Positions 1-8,607 of a stretch of 42,827 nt of DNA are shown here, piece after piece. The stretch spans positions 1 to 42,827 of the forward strand of contig SFMU01000012.1 of assembly GCA_004552965.1 (NCBI GenBank), read 5' to 3'. The notes under the pieces were generated by a model. It had not been told where the DNA came from. It saw only the letters and a program-made list of their open reading frames with translations, and ran no database searches. Within the stretch, counting starts at the first letter, position 1. The number at the start of each line of letters is the position of its first letter. A program made the translations under genes and the position numbers. Source of the stretch: Bacteroidales bacterium (lineage in GTDB: Bacteria; Bacteroidota; Bacteroidia; Bacteroidales; UBA932).

Positions 1-1434
1 CTGCTGCTTGACGAAGGCAGTTTCGAAGAATTCGATATGTTCGTCCGCCACAGGTGCACAAACTTCGGCATGGAGAAGCAGCATTTTGACGGAGACGGAG
101 TCGTCACCGGCTGCGGCACCATCGGAGGGCGCCTGGTCTATGTTGCGGCCCAGGATTTCACGGTATCGGGAGGTTCTCTATCGAAGACCATGTCCGAGAA
201 GATCTGCAAGGCTCTCGACCTTGCCACCAGGAACGGAGCTCCATTCATCTGCCTGAATGATTCGGGCGGAGCGAGGATCCAGGAAGGTATCGATTCACTC
301 GCCGGCTACGGTGAGATTTTCGAGAGGAACATCCTTGCATCGGGTGTCATCCCTCAGATTTCCGGAATATTCGGACCTTGCGCCGGCGGAGCAGTGTATT
401 CACCTGCCCTCACCGATTTCACGCTCATGGTGAAGAACACTTCCTACATGTTCCTGACCGGCCCTGCAGTCGTCAAGAGCGTTGTCGGTGAAGTGGTCAG
501 CCAGGAGGATCTCGGTGGAGCCAGGGTTCATTCCACGAAGAGCGGTGTCGCTCATTTCGCCGCCGAAAACGAGGAGGACGGAATCGCGACCATCAAGGAA
601 TTGCTGAGCTACATCCCTCAGAACAACATGGAAGAGGCTCCTTACGTTCCTACCAACGACCCGGCAGGCAGGGTGGACGACAGCCTCAACGAGATCATCC
701 CGGACAACCCTAACCAGGCATACGACATGTACAGGGTCATCCACAGCATCGTCGATGACGGGAAGTTCTTCGAGATCCAGAAAGACTTTGCAAAGAACAT
801 CATCATAGGTTTCGCCCACATGAACGGCCGCAGCGTCGGCATAGTGGCCAACCAGCCGAAGATGCTCGCCGGCACACTCGACATCAACGCTTCGAGAAAG
901 GGAGCCCGTTTCGTACGTTTCTGCGATGCGTTCAACATTCCTCTTGTCTCCCTTGTAGACGTCCCAGGCTTCCTCCCGGGCACCCAGCAGGAATATGGCG
1001 CCGTCATCACCAACGGTGCGAAACTCCTCTACGCCTTCGGTGAGGCTACGGTGCCGAAGGTGACTGTCGAACTGCGCAAGAGTTACGGTGGTTCATACAT
1101 CGTGATGAACAGCAAGCACCTCAGGGCCGACCTGGTCTACGCATGGCCTTCTGCCCAGATTGCGGTCATGGGCGCAGACGGAGCGGTCAACGTTCTCTAC
1201 GCAAAGGAGATGAAAGCCGCCGAGGACCCGGCAGAAAAGGAAGCCATCAGGGCTCAGAAAAAGGCTGAATATGAAGAACTCTTCAGCAACCCTTACCAGG
1301 CAGCGGAAAAGGGCTACATCGATGATGTCATCGAGCCTCGCAACACGAGGTTCAGAATCATCAGGGCACTGGAGTCCCTCGCCGGCAAGAAGCAGCCGAT
1401 GCCTGCAAAGAAACACGACAACCTTCCTCTTTAG
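1..1434 (+). CDS. mmdA: Methylmalonyl-CoA decarboxylase alpha / propionyl-CoA carboxylase beta-type carboxyltransferase (5' partial)
   Basis: The reading frame is open from base 1 (LLLDEGSFEEFDMFVRH, the conserved start of the carboxyltransferase core), so the true start lies upstream; 478 codons are present of a usual ~510-515. The protein belongs to the acyl-CoA carboxyltransferase family: an N-terminal CoA-binding half with the GPCAGGAVYSPAL oxyanion motif, and a C-terminal half with VPGFLPGTQQE and the GADGAV segment. The family moves a carboxyl group between an acyl-CoA and biotin. The next genes encode an OadG-like subunit, a biotin carrier and an OadB-type pump, and no biotin carboxylase is seen. 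That favours decarboxylation of (S)-methylmalonyl-CoA to propionyl-CoA coupled to Na+ export over ATP-driven carboxylation. Use as a propionyl-CoA carboxylase subunit cannot be excluded. It would act in the cytoplasm, docked on the membrane subunits. Confidence 0.93.
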   Translation: MLLDEGSFEEFDMFVRHRCTNFGMEKQHFDGDGVVTGCGTIGGRLVYVAAQDFTVSGGSLSKTMSEKICKALDLATRNGAPFICLNDSGGARIQEGIDSLAGYGEIFERNILASGVIPQISGIFGPCAGGAVYSPALTDFTLMVKNTSYMFLTGPAVVKSVVGEVVSQEDLGGARVHSTKSGVAHFAAENEEDGIATIKELLSYIPQNNMEEAPYVPTNDPAGRVDDSLNEIIPDNPNQAYDMYRVIHSIVDDGKFFEIQKDFAKNIIIGFAHMNGRSVGIVANQPKMLAGTLDINASRKGARFVRFCDAFNIPLVSLVDVPGFLPGTQQEYGAVITNGAKLLYAFGEATVPKVTVELRKSYGGSYIVMNSKHLRADLVYAWPSAQIAVMGADGAVNVLYAKEMKAAEDPAEKEAIRAQKKAEYEELFSNPYQAAEKGYIDDVIEPRNTRFRIIRALESLAGKKQPMPAKKHDNLPL

Positions 1435-1463
1435 CAATCTTCATTTCATATTACTTAGGAGAA

Positions 1464-2393
1464 ATGAAAAGAACCATCATATTCATTCCTGTCCTCCTTC
1501 TGTCCGCCTGTCTTTCCCTGCAGGGCCAGAACCTTTCCGACCTGAGGGTCAGCGAGGTTGTCGCCACCAATGAAAACGGGCTCCAGGACGAGTTCGGCGA
1601 AAGGAACGGCTGGATCGAGATATTCAACACTTCCAGCGGCACCGTCAGATTCGGCGGCTGCTACCTTACGGACGATCCTTCCGACCTCAAGAAGTACCAT
1701 ATTCCGACAACGGACAGGAACACTTCTGTCGGTCCGCGGCAGAGCGTGGTCTTCCACGCCAGCGGAAAGTCCTTCCAGGGATCGTTCCACACCAACTTCA
1801 AGATTGCCAACGGCAGCACTGTCTACCTGGTCAGCAATGACGGAAAGACAGTCATAGACTCCCTCACCGTACCGTCCGACCTTCCTGCCGACTGGTCGGC
1901 AGTCAAGATTCCTGTCGGTGTGAAGCAGATCGACATGGAGACGGGCACGAGCCAGTCCCCTACTCCAGGCTCGTACAACGGAGATGTGGATGCGAAGACC
2001 AACAGCGAAATCATGAAGGAGAAGGACCCGCACGGATTGGTCCTTACCCTGATCGCAGTCTTCGTCGTCTTCCTCTCCCTGTTCATCCTTTCGATCATCT
2101 TCAGGCTCGTTGGCAAGCTCAGCATGAAGGCTGTCGGCAAGCCGAAGGAGAAGAAGGTCCGGAAAAGCAAGGCAAAGGCCGGGGAAATGACCCCTGAGGT
2201 GGCCGCAGCAATCTCGATGGCCCTCAGGGAGGAATTCGGAGGAGAGGTGTATGCAGCCATTGCCATGGCTCTGGACGAATATCTCGGGACAAGCACTCAC
2301 GACCTCGAAAGCTACATCATCACAATCAGACCGTCCGCAGCCAGCCAGTGGGCGGACAAGTCTCAGAATTTCCGCCGTTTACCAAGACGGTAA
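1464..2393 (+). CDS. Lamin-tail domain / OadG fusion, decarboxylase small (delta/gamma) subunit
   Basis: 309 residues. The N-terminus MKRTIIFIPVLLLSAC is a signal peptide with a possible lipobox (LSAC, Cys16), followed by a lamin-tail domain at about 24-175 (LRVSEVVATNENG, GWIEIFNTSSG, YLTDDPSDLKKY). One strong TM segment lies at about 192-215 (LTLIAVFVVFLSLFILSII), followed by a Lys-rich stretch and a C-terminus ending QNFRRLPRR. The TM plus basic tail matches OadG/MmdD subunits, which hold the membrane pump and the soluble carboxyltransferase together. The lamin-tail part would face the periplasm. The start ATG follows a Shine-Dalgarno-like AGGAG at 1457-1461. It sits 29 bp after mmdA and 39 bp before the biotin carrier gene, in one operon. 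The OadG role rests on architecture and context; the role of the lamin-tail domain is unknown. Confidence 0.8.
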   Translation: MKRTIIFIPVLLLSACLSLQGQNLSDLRVSEVVATNENGLQDEFGERNGWIEIFNTSSGTVRFGGCYLTDDPSDLKKYHIPTTDRNTSVGPRQSVVFHASGKSFQGSFHTNFKIANGSTVYLVSNDGKTVIDSLTVPSDLPADWSAVKIPVGVKQIDMETGTSQSPTPGSYNGDVDAKTNSEIMKEKDPHGLVLTLIAVFVVFLSLFILSIIFRLVGKLSMKAVGKPKEKKVRKSKAKAGEMTPEVAAAISMALREEFGGEVYAAIAMALDEYLGTSTHDLESYIITIRPSAASQWADKSQNFRRLPRR

Positions 2394-2432
2394 AGGCTCC
2401 GTCAAACCAGAAAGAAGAAAAAAGACAATACA

Positions 2433-2870
2433 ATGAAAAGTTACAAGTTCAAGATCAACGGCAACGAGTACAACGTTGAGATCAATTCAGTCGAAGGCTC
2501 AATCGCTGACGTAACAGTCAACGGCACTTCCTACACAGTGGAAATGGAGAATGCCCCTGCAGCTCCTGCAGTCCAGGCTGCACCGGCTCCTGCACAGGCA
2601 GCATCATCTCCAGCACCGGCAGCCCAGGCTGCGCCTGCCGCCAAGCCTGCCGGAGCCGGCAAGGCTGTCACATCACCTCTTCCGGGAGTGATCATCGAGG
2701 TGTCCGTCAAAGAGGGACAGGCTGTCAAGGCCGGCCAGAAAGTGGCTGTGATCGAGGCCATGAAGATGGAAAACGAAATCCAGGCAGAGACCGACGGTAC
2801 AGTCACCGCAGTTCTGGTAAGCAAGGGCGACTCTGTCCTCGAAGGAGCTGAAATCGTCAAGATAGCATAG
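2433..2870 (+). CDS. mmdC: Biotin carrier protein of the Na+-pumping decarboxylase
   Basis: 145 residues: a short N-terminal beta-rich segment (1-40), a flexible Ala/Pro-rich linker (about 41-77) and a C-terminal biotinyl domain (78-145). The biotin acceptor is Lys111 in the canonical AMKM motif (EAMKMENEI). In this family the swinging domain carries carboxybiotin from the carboxyltransferase (MmdA) to the membrane beta subunit, where decarboxylation drives Na+ export. The gene lies between the OadG-like gene and mmdB, only 4 bp before the latter, so the two are probably co-transcribed. It could also be annotated as a biotin carrier of a carboxylase; the neighbouring pump subunit argues for the decarboxylase. 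Confidence 0.92.
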   Translation: MKSYKFKINGNEYNVEINSVEGSIADVTVNGTSYTVEMENAPAAPAVQAAPAPAQAASSPAPAAQAAPAAKPAGAGKAVTSPLPGVIIEVSVKEGQAVKAGQKVAVIEAMKMENEIQAETDGTVTAVLVSKGDSVLEGAEIVKIA

Positions 2871-2874
2871 ACTG

Positions 2875-4017
2875 ATGAGCACGGTAATCGAAAGTCTGAA
2901 ACAGTTCTGGTACTTCACCGGTTTCGCCAATGCAAGCTGGCAGAACCTTGTGATGATCCTTATCGGAATACTGTTCATCTACATTGCGATCAAGAAGGAG
3001 TGGGAGCCTCTGCTCCTTGTCCCGATCGGATTCGGAATGATCGTGGGAAACATCCCGATGTTCCCGGGACTCAACATCGGCATCTATGAGGACGGTTCTG
3101 TGCTGAACATCCTCTACCAGGGTGTCAAGCAGGGTTGGTATCCTCCTCTGATCTTCCTGGGAATCGGTGCCATGACCGACTTCTCAGCCTTGATTTCCCA
3201 ACCGAGGCTGCTTCTGATAGGCGCAGCGGCGCAGACCGGCATATTCGGTGCCTACCTGATTGCGCTCGCGCTCGGATTCGATCCGAACCAGGCCGGCGCA
3301 ATCGGAATCATCGGTGGAGCCGACGGTCCTACCGCCATATTCCTTTCTTCGAAACTTGCCCCTGAGCTGATGGGCGCCATTGCTGTGAGTGCATATTCAT
3401 ACATGGCTCTCGTGCCTGTGATCCAGAGACCGATAATGCTAGCGCTGACGACAAAGAAAGAGCGTCTCATCAGGATGCCTGCCCCACGTCAGGTCAGCCA
3501 GAAGGAGAAGATCATCTTCCCGGTGGTCGGTTTCCTTCTGACAGCTTTCATCGTGCCTTCAGGTCTTCCGCTTCTGGGCATGCTGTTCTTCGGCAACCTT
3601 CTGAAGGAAAGCGGGGTGACGAGGAGACTCGCCGAGACTGCCAGAGGTCCGCTGATCGATGTGGTCACCACTCTCATCGGTCTGACGGTGGGCGCCTCGA
3701 CCCAGGCGGACAAGTTCCTGAGCCTCACTTCCGTGAAGATTTTCGCTCTTGGTCTGACTTCTTTCATCATCGCGACAACCTGCGGTGTGCTGTTCGTAAA
3801 ACTCTGGAACCTGTTCCTCAAGGACGGCAGGAAGATCAATCCGCTCATCGGCAACGCAGGCGTCTCCGCAGTGCCTGACAGCGCGAGAGTGTCGGAGACT
3901 GTGGGCAGGGAGTTCGACCCGGGCAATCACCTGCTGATGCATGCCATGGGTCCGAATGTCGCCGGAGTCATCGGTTCCGCCGTGGCTGCCGGTATCCTTC
4001 TGGGCTTCCTGAGCTAG
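2875..4017 (+). CDS. mmdB: Sodium-translocating decarboxylase beta subunit (OadB/MmdB)
   Basis: 380 residues, highly hydrophobic with about nine or more predicted membrane segments. It carries the signature GGADGPTAIF at about 147-156; its Asp (D150) corresponds to the aspartate essential for Na+ transport in the family. A second conserved region is TLIGLTVGASTQADKFL near 262-278. The subunit decarboxylates carboxybiotin at the membrane and exports Na+. The length is close to the usual 370-430. It is the last gene of the mmd operon: the stop is followed by a hairpin terminator at 4047-4076. Whether the substrate is methylmalonyl-CoA or oxaloacetate cannot be read from this subunit; the mmdA neighbour favours methylmalonyl-CoA. 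Confidence 0.92.
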   Translation: MSTVIESLKQFWYFTGFANASWQNLVMILIGILFIYIAIKKEWEPLLLVPIGFGMIVGNIPMFPGLNIGIYEDGSVLNILYQGVKQGWYPPLIFLGIGAMTDFSALISQPRLLLIGAAAQTGIFGAYLIALALGFDPNQAGAIGIIGGADGPTAIFLSSKLAPELMGAIAVSAYSYMALVPVIQRPIMLALTTKKERLIRMPAPRQVSQKEKIIFPVVGFLLTAFIVPSGLPLLGMLFFGNLLKESGVTRRLAETARGPLIDVVTTLIGLTVGASTQADKFLSLTSVKIFALGLTSFIIATTCGVLFVKLWNLFLKDGRKINPLIGNAGVSAVPDSARVSETVGREFDPGNHLLMHAMGPNVAGVIGSAVAAGILLGFLS

Positions 4018-4046
4018 AGTCACCATATTCATAAATGACAAGCGGT

Positions 4047-4076
4047 CTCCGGACATTCCGGGGGCCACTTTTTTTT
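4047..4076 (+). terminator. Rho-independent terminator after mmdB
   Basis: Stem CTCCGGA (4047-4053), loop CAT, stem TCCGGGG (4057-4063; 7 bp including one G-T), then an eight-T run at 4069-4076. It lies 30 bp after the mmdB stop and separates the decarboxylase operon from the V-ATPase operon. Confidence 0.75.
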
Positions 4077-4191
4077 GTCGGGAAGGCGTCAGGGAAGTTT
4101 CAGGAAGGATTGTTAAAAGGTTCATTGGATTGAAGAAAAGTCGCATAGGTTTAAGATTCTGCAAAAAGGAATGAAAGTTGCTATTTTTTTG

Positions 4192-4199
4192 TATATTTG
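4192..4199 (+). promoter_or_regulatory. -7 element of the V-ATPase operon promoter
   Basis: TATATTTG fits the Bacteroidota -7 consensus TAnnTTTG. No clear TTTG is found 19-20 bp upstream, so the -33 box is weak or absent. It lies 108 bp before the chosen ATG of the E subunit. The rest of 4077-4307 is AT-rich, and I see no gene in it. Confidence 0.5.
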
Positions 4200-4307
4200 G
4201 AGATTCTGAATAATAACTGATTTTAAGTTACGCAAGCCTCACAACCACCGGGATAACGGATGATGAACTTGCGGAACGAGGGGCAGAAAACAATAAACTA
4301 TCACATA

Positions 4308-4916
4308 ATGGACAACAAACTTCAGGAATTGACAGACAGACTCTATAAAGAAGGCCTGTCAAAGGGAAAGGAAGAAGGCGAGGCTATTCTCGCTGAAGCT
4401 TCCAGAAAGGCGGAAGAAATAATTGCCGCCGCAAAGAAAGAAGCCGATGCTGTCCTTCGCGATGCGCGCAAGGAAGCTGAGGATTTCAGGACAAAGGTAG
4501 AGGGTGATGTCAAGATGGCTGCCACCCAAAGCATCCAGGCTGTCAGAAATGACATCGAGAACCTTATGGTGGGCAAGCTCACCGACAGTGCAGTCAACGC
4601 ATCTCTCGCTGACGTGGAATTCATCAAGGAGGCTATCAAGGCTGTCGCAATGAATTTCAATGCCCAGGAGGCTGTCGACCTCGAGGCTGTCCTCCCGGAA
4701 GCTCTCAAGGGCGAACTCGAGCCATTCATCAAGGGCGAACTTGCCGGTGCTCTCAAAGGCGGAATCAGTGCCTCGTTCTCAAAGAAGGTGTCCGGAGGCT
4801 TCAACATCGGCCCCAAAGACGGATCCTATTTCATCAGTTTCACGGATGAGACCTTCAGGAGTCTGATCAGTGAATATCTCAGACCGGCAACTCGCAAGAT
4901 TCTCTTCGGGGAATGA
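4308..4916 (+). CDS. ntpE: V-type ATPase subunit E
   Basis: 202 residues from MDNKLQELTDRLY. An in-frame upstream ATG at 4260 would add 16 residues unlike the family, so the internal start is preferred. Residues about 10-90 form a charged Ala/Lys/Glu-rich helix, the peripheral-stalk coiled coil typical of subunit E; the C-terminal half is globular and binds the catalytic head. Subunit E normally pairs with subunit G/H in the stator, but no G/H gene is recognisable in this operon. The stop overlaps the next start (ATGA, 4913-4916), suggesting translational coupling. First gene of the V-ATPase operon. Confidence 0.85.
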   Translation: MDNKLQELTDRLYKEGLSKGKEEGEAILAEASRKAEEIIAAAKKEADAVLRDARKEAEDFRTKVEGDVKMAATQSIQAVRNDIENLMVGKLTDSAVNASLADVEFIKEAIKAVAMNFNAQEAVDLEAVLPEALKGELEPFIKGELAGALKGGISASFSKKVSGGFNIGPKDGSYFISFTDETFRSLISEYLRPATRKILFGE

Positions 4917-5524
4917 TGAACAACAACTACGAATACATAGTTTCTTCCCTTCCGGACATCAATCTTGACTGGAAGTACGGGGAGAATGCGTCCTTCGGAC
5001 TCTATGTAGACTGGATCAGGACCCAGCTCAGCGACTCCGACAACAGGGCGCTTGACACTCTGCTGGAGGGCTTCGACGGTTCCAACCTGAACCCGGAGTT
5101 CTACACCAGGGTGACGAAAGCCGGCAACCGTTTCATCAGGGAATATTTCACATTCGACCTGAATGTACGGAACGGCAAGGCGAGATTCCTCAACAAGGCT
5201 TTCGGAAGGCCGGTCGAGACGGACACAATCGTCCTCCAGACCGGAGAATTCGCCGAAGCCTCCAGACTCGAAGCCGCTCTGTCCGCCTCCGACCTTCTTT
5301 CAAGGGAGAGGAATCTGGACCGGCTGATGTGGGACAAGATAACAGAAATCACGACTTTCAACTACTTCGACCTGGAGGCAGTCCTTGCCTTCGTCGCCAA
5401 GCTGCACATCATAGACCGCTGGCTCGCCCTCGACGAGGAAGCCGGAAGGGCGATGTTCCGCACACTGGTCAATGAGGTCAGAGGCACCTTCAAGGGCGTT
5501 GAATATGTCGAACCGAAAGATTGA
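4913..5524 (+). CDS. DUF2764 family protein encoded in the V-ATPase operon
   Basis: 203 residues (MMNNNYEYIVSSLPDINLDW...), soluble, no signal peptide, mostly alpha-helical in appearance. It matches the DUF2764 family, which is characteristically found between V-ATPase E and A genes in Bacteroidota. No biochemical function is established to my knowledge. Its fixed position, the 4-bp overlap with the E gene, and the absence of recognisable C, F and G/H genes here make a structural or assembly role in the V-ATPase likely (inference). The ATG at 4913 or the adjacent one at 4916 could be used. Confidence 0.85.
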   Translation: MMNNNYEYIVSSLPDINLDWKYGENASFGLYVDWIRTQLSDSDNRALDTLLEGFDGSNLNPEFYTRVTKAGNRFIREYFTFDLNVRNGKARFLNKAFGRPVETDTIVLQTGEFAEASRLEAALSASDLLSRERNLDRLMWDKITEITTFNYFDLEAVLAFVAKLHIIDRWLALDEEAGRAMFRTLVNEVRGTFKGVEYVEPKD

Positions 5525-5537
5525 AAAAACTCATCAT

Positions 5538-7292
5538 ATGAAAACAACAGGTAAGGTAACAGGAATCGTTTCCAACCTTGTAACCGTCCAGGTTGACGGA
5601 CCGGTAGCCGAGAATGAGCTCTGCTACATCACTCTGGACGGCACTCCCCTCCTCGCGGAGGTCATCAAGGTGGCCGGAAACAAGGCTTCGGTCCAGGTGT
5701 TCGAAAGCACACGCGGACTGAAGAACGGAGATTCCGTAGAGTTCGAAGGAAGGATGCTCGAGGTTTCGCTCGGGCCCGGTCTTCTTTCCAGCGTCTATGA
5801 CGGACTCCAGAACAATCTTGCAACAATGGACTCCGTCTTCCTCAGGAGAGGCGAGTACACGGATCCTCTCGACCACTCGAAGGACTGGGAATTCACCCCG
5901 CTGGCCAAGGTCGGAGACAAGGTGGAGGCCGCAGACTGGCTCGGAGAAGTCAAGGAAGGCTGGCTACCTCACAAAATCATGGTGCCTTTTTCGTTCAAGG
6001 GAGAGTACACCGTGAAGTCCATCGTGGCCGCCGGCCCTCACAAGATCGACGACACGATAGCTGTCCTGACCGGAGCTGACGGAGAGGATGTCAACGTCAC
6101 GATGGTCCAGAGATGGCCTGTAAAGGTGGCAGTGAAGGCCTACAAGGAAAAGCCGAGGCCTCAGAAGATCATGGAGACGGGAGTCAGGGTGATCGACACC
6201 TTCAACCCGATTGCTGAAGGCGGAACTGGCTTCATCCCGGGTCCTTTCGGATGCGGAAAGACCGTCCTCCAGCATGCGATTGCAAAGCAGGGAGAGGCCG
6301 ATGTGATCGTGATGGCAGCCTGTGGCGAACGTGCCAACGAGGTCGTCGAGATATTCACGGAATTCCCTGAACTTGTCGACCCGCACACTGGCAGGTTCCT
6401 GATGGAGAGAACCACCATCATCTGCAACACTTCGAACATGCCTGTGGCAGCGCGTGAGGCATCTGTCTACACCGCAATGACCATCTGCGAATATTACAGG
6501 GCGATGGGACTGAAGTGCCTTCTGCTGGCAGATTCGACTTCCCGCTGGGCTCAGGCCCTCAGGGAGATGTCGAACCGTATGGAAGAGCTTCCGGGAGCCG
6601 ATGCATTCCCGGTCGACCTCAGCGCCATCATCTCGAACTTCTATGCCCGTGCGGGAATGGTTGTCCTGAACAACGGCCAGACCGGTGCGGTCACCGTCAT
6701 CGGTACTGTGTCTCCTGCCGGAGGTAACCTCAAGGAGCCTGTCACCGAATCCACGAAGAAGGCGGCCAGATGCTTCTACGGTCTCGAGCAGAACCGCGCG
6801 GACCAGAAGAGATACCCTGCGGTGAATCCTATCGATTCATATTCGAAATATCTCGAATACCCTGAAATCATCAAGTACCTCGACGAGCATGTCGAGAAAG
6901 GATGGGTGGCAAAGGTCCAGAAGGCCAAGAACCTCATCAGGAAGGGTCGTGAGGCCTACGAGCAGATCAACATCCTCGGAGACGACGGTGTGCCTGTAAG
7001 CTACCACGTGAACTTCTGGAAGTCCGAACTGCTTGATTTCGTGTTCCTCCAGCAGGATGCCTTCGACTCTGTCGATGCCCTCTGCCCGATCGAGCGCCAG
7101 CGCTACATGCTCGACCTTCTGGACGAGCTTTGCGGAATCAGCTTCGACTTCGAAGATTTCGAAAAATGCCGCGAGTTCTTCAAGGAACTCATCAACGATC
7201 TGCGCCAGATGAACTACACGGAGTTCCACAGCAAGGAGTTCGAGGCATATTCACAGAAGATTGCAAAAATGACAGAAGAATATGGCAGCTAA
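5538..7292 (+). CDS. ntpA: V-type ATPase catalytic subunit A
   Basis: 584 residues from MKTTGKVTGIVSNLVTVQVDG. An upstream in-frame ATG (5472) inside the preceding gene adds a non-homologous leader and is rejected. N-terminal beta-barrel; then the non-homologous bulge typical of V-type A subunits; Walker A GPFGCGKT at 235-242 with catalytic Lys241; then ACGERANEVVE and LADSTSRWAQALREM. It hydrolyses or makes ATP in the A3B3 head. The start lies 13 bp after the DUF2764 gene, and the 3' end overlaps the subunit B gene by 11 bp. Length is normal for the family. Confidence 0.96.
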   Translation: MKTTGKVTGIVSNLVTVQVDGPVAENELCYITLDGTPLLAEVIKVAGNKASVQVFESTRGLKNGDSVEFEGRMLEVSLGPGLLSSVYDGLQNNLATMDSVFLRRGEYTDPLDHSKDWEFTPLAKVGDKVEAADWLGEVKEGWLPHKIMVPFSFKGEYTVKSIVAAGPHKIDDTIAVLTGADGEDVNVTMVQRWPVKVAVKAYKEKPRPQKIMETGVRVIDTFNPIAEGGTGFIPGPFGCGKTVLQHAIAKQGEADVIVMAACGERANEVVEIFTEFPELVDPHTGRFLMERTTIICNTSNMPVAAREASVYTAMTICEYYRAMGLKCLLLADSTSRWAQALREMSNRMEELPGADAFPVDLSAIISNFYARAGMVVLNNGQTGAVTVIGTVSPAGGNLKEPVTESTKKAARCFYGLEQNRADQKRYPAVNPIDSYSKYLEYPEIIKYLDEHVEKGWVAKVQKAKNLIRKGREAYEQINILGDDGVPVSYHVNFWKSELLDFVFLQQDAFDSVDALCPIERQRYMLDLLDELCGISFDFEDFEKCREFFKELINDLRQMNYTEFHSKEFEAYSQKIAKMTEEYGS

Positions 7293-8604
7293 AGCATATC
7301 AAAGAATATACACACGCCTTGAGGCAATCACAAAGGCAACCGTGTCGCTCAAGGCAACAGGCGTTTCAAATGACGAACTTGCCGTGGTCAACGGCAAACT
7401 CGCCCAGGTCGTAAAGACCAAGGGTGACCTCGTGACCCTTCAGGTGTTCTCCGGAACGGAAGGCATCCCTACCGATTCCGAGGTTGTGTTCCTCGGGGTC
7501 CCGCCTACCATCAAAGTGTCGGACCAGCTTTCAGGCCGTTTCTTCGATGCCTACGGAAAGCCGATCGACGGCGGTCCTGAAATCGAAGGCAAGGAAGTCC
7601 AGATCGGTGGTCCTTCTGTGAACCCGTACAAGAGACGCCAGCCATCCGAGCTCATTCCTACCGGCATCGCCGGCATCGACCTCAACAACACCATCGTGTC
7701 CGGCCAGAAGATTCCGTTCTTCGCCGACCCTGACCAGCCGTACAACCAGGTGATGGCGGACGTTGCCCTGAGGGCCGATGTCGACAAGATCATCCTCGGA
7801 GGAATGGGTCTGTCGAATGACGACTACCTCTTCTTCCGCAATGCTTTCGAAAGCGCCGGAGCTCTTGACAAGATCATCTGTTTCGTCAACACTACCGAGA
7901 ACCCTCCTGTAGAGCGTCTTCTCGTACCTGACATGGCGCTGACGGCCGCAGAGTATTTCGCTGTCGAGAAGAACGAGAAGGTGCTCGTCCTGCTGACCGA
8001 CATGACTCTCTACGCGGATGCCCTTTCGATCGTGTCCAACCGTATGGACCAGATTCCTTCGAAGGACTCCATGCCGGGCTCTCTCTATTCAGACCTCGCG
8101 AAGATCTACGAGAAGGCCGTACAGCTTCCTACGGAGGGTTCCATCACCATCATCGCCGTGACGACCCTCAACGACGGAGACATCACCCACGCCATCCCGG
8201 ACAACACCGGTTACATCACCGAGGGCCAGCTCTTCCTGAGGGCGGATTCCGATTCCGGAAAGGTCATCATCGACCCGTTCCGTTCCCTGTCCCGACTCAA
8301 GCAGAGAGTCCAGAACATCAAGACCAGGGAGGACCACAGCCAGGTGATGAATGCAGGCGTGCGTCTCTACGCAGATGCCCAGAACGCGAAGACCAAGCTC
8401 GAAAACGGTTTCGACCTGTCGGATTACGACCACCGCTGCCTGGACTATGCAAAGGAATATGCCACCAGGCTTCTCTCCATCGATGTCAACATCTCCATCG
8501 ACGAGATGCTCGACACTGCATGGGAACTCTTCGGAAAGTATTTCAGCAAGGCTGAGACAGGTATCAAACAGTCTCTTATCGACAAGTACTGGAAAGGCAA
8601 TTAA
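7282..8604 (+). CDS. ntpB: V-type ATPase regulatory subunit B
   Basis: 440 residues (MAAKAYQRIYTRLEAITKAT...). It is a non-catalytic ATPase-fold subunit without a canonical P-loop, as expected for B. Recognisable blocks are GRFFDAYGKPIDGGP, SELIPTGIAGIDLNN, LLTDMTLYADALS and GSITIIAVTTLNDGDITHAI. It alternates with A in the hexameric head and shares the nucleotide site through its arginine finger region. Its start overlaps the end of the A gene by 11 bp, and the D gene begins 3 bp after its stop. Confidence 0.95.
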   Translation: MAAKAYQRIYTRLEAITKATVSLKATGVSNDELAVVNGKLAQVVKTKGDLVTLQVFSGTEGIPTDSEVVFLGVPPTIKVSDQLSGRFFDAYGKPIDGGPEIEGKEVQIGGPSVNPYKRRQPSELIPTGIAGIDLNNTIVSGQKIPFFADPDQPYNQVMADVALRADVDKIILGGMGLSNDDYLFFRNAFESAGALDKIICFVNTTENPPVERLLVPDMALTAAEYFAVEKNEKVLVLLTDMTLYADALSIVSNRMDQIPSKDSMPGSLYSDLAKIYEKAVQLPTEGSITIIAVTTLNDGDITHAIPDNTGYITEGQLFLRADSDSGKVIIDPFRSLSRLKQRVQNIKTREDHSQVMNAGVRLYADAQNAKTKLENGFDLSDYDHRCLDYAKEYATRLLSIDVNISIDEMLDTAWELFGKYFSKAETGIKQSLIDKYWKGN

Positions 8605-8607
8605 CAG

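Noticed and set aside
400..819. Long antisense frames opposite mmdA, the V-ATPase genes (e.g. 8089-9474), glmM and the NQR genes
   Set aside because: They mirror the codon structure of well-recognised genes on the other strand and their products resemble no family.
1..1434. Acetyl-CoA carboxylase or propionyl-CoA carboxylase complex
   Set aside because: No biotin carboxylase gene lies in the operon, while an OadB-type Na+ pump and OadG-like subunit do; decarboxylase is the simpler reading, though not proven.
4077..4307. Riboswitch or leader RNA before the V-ATPase operon
   Set aside because: No conserved aptamer pattern or stable hairpin could be seen; only a -7 box.
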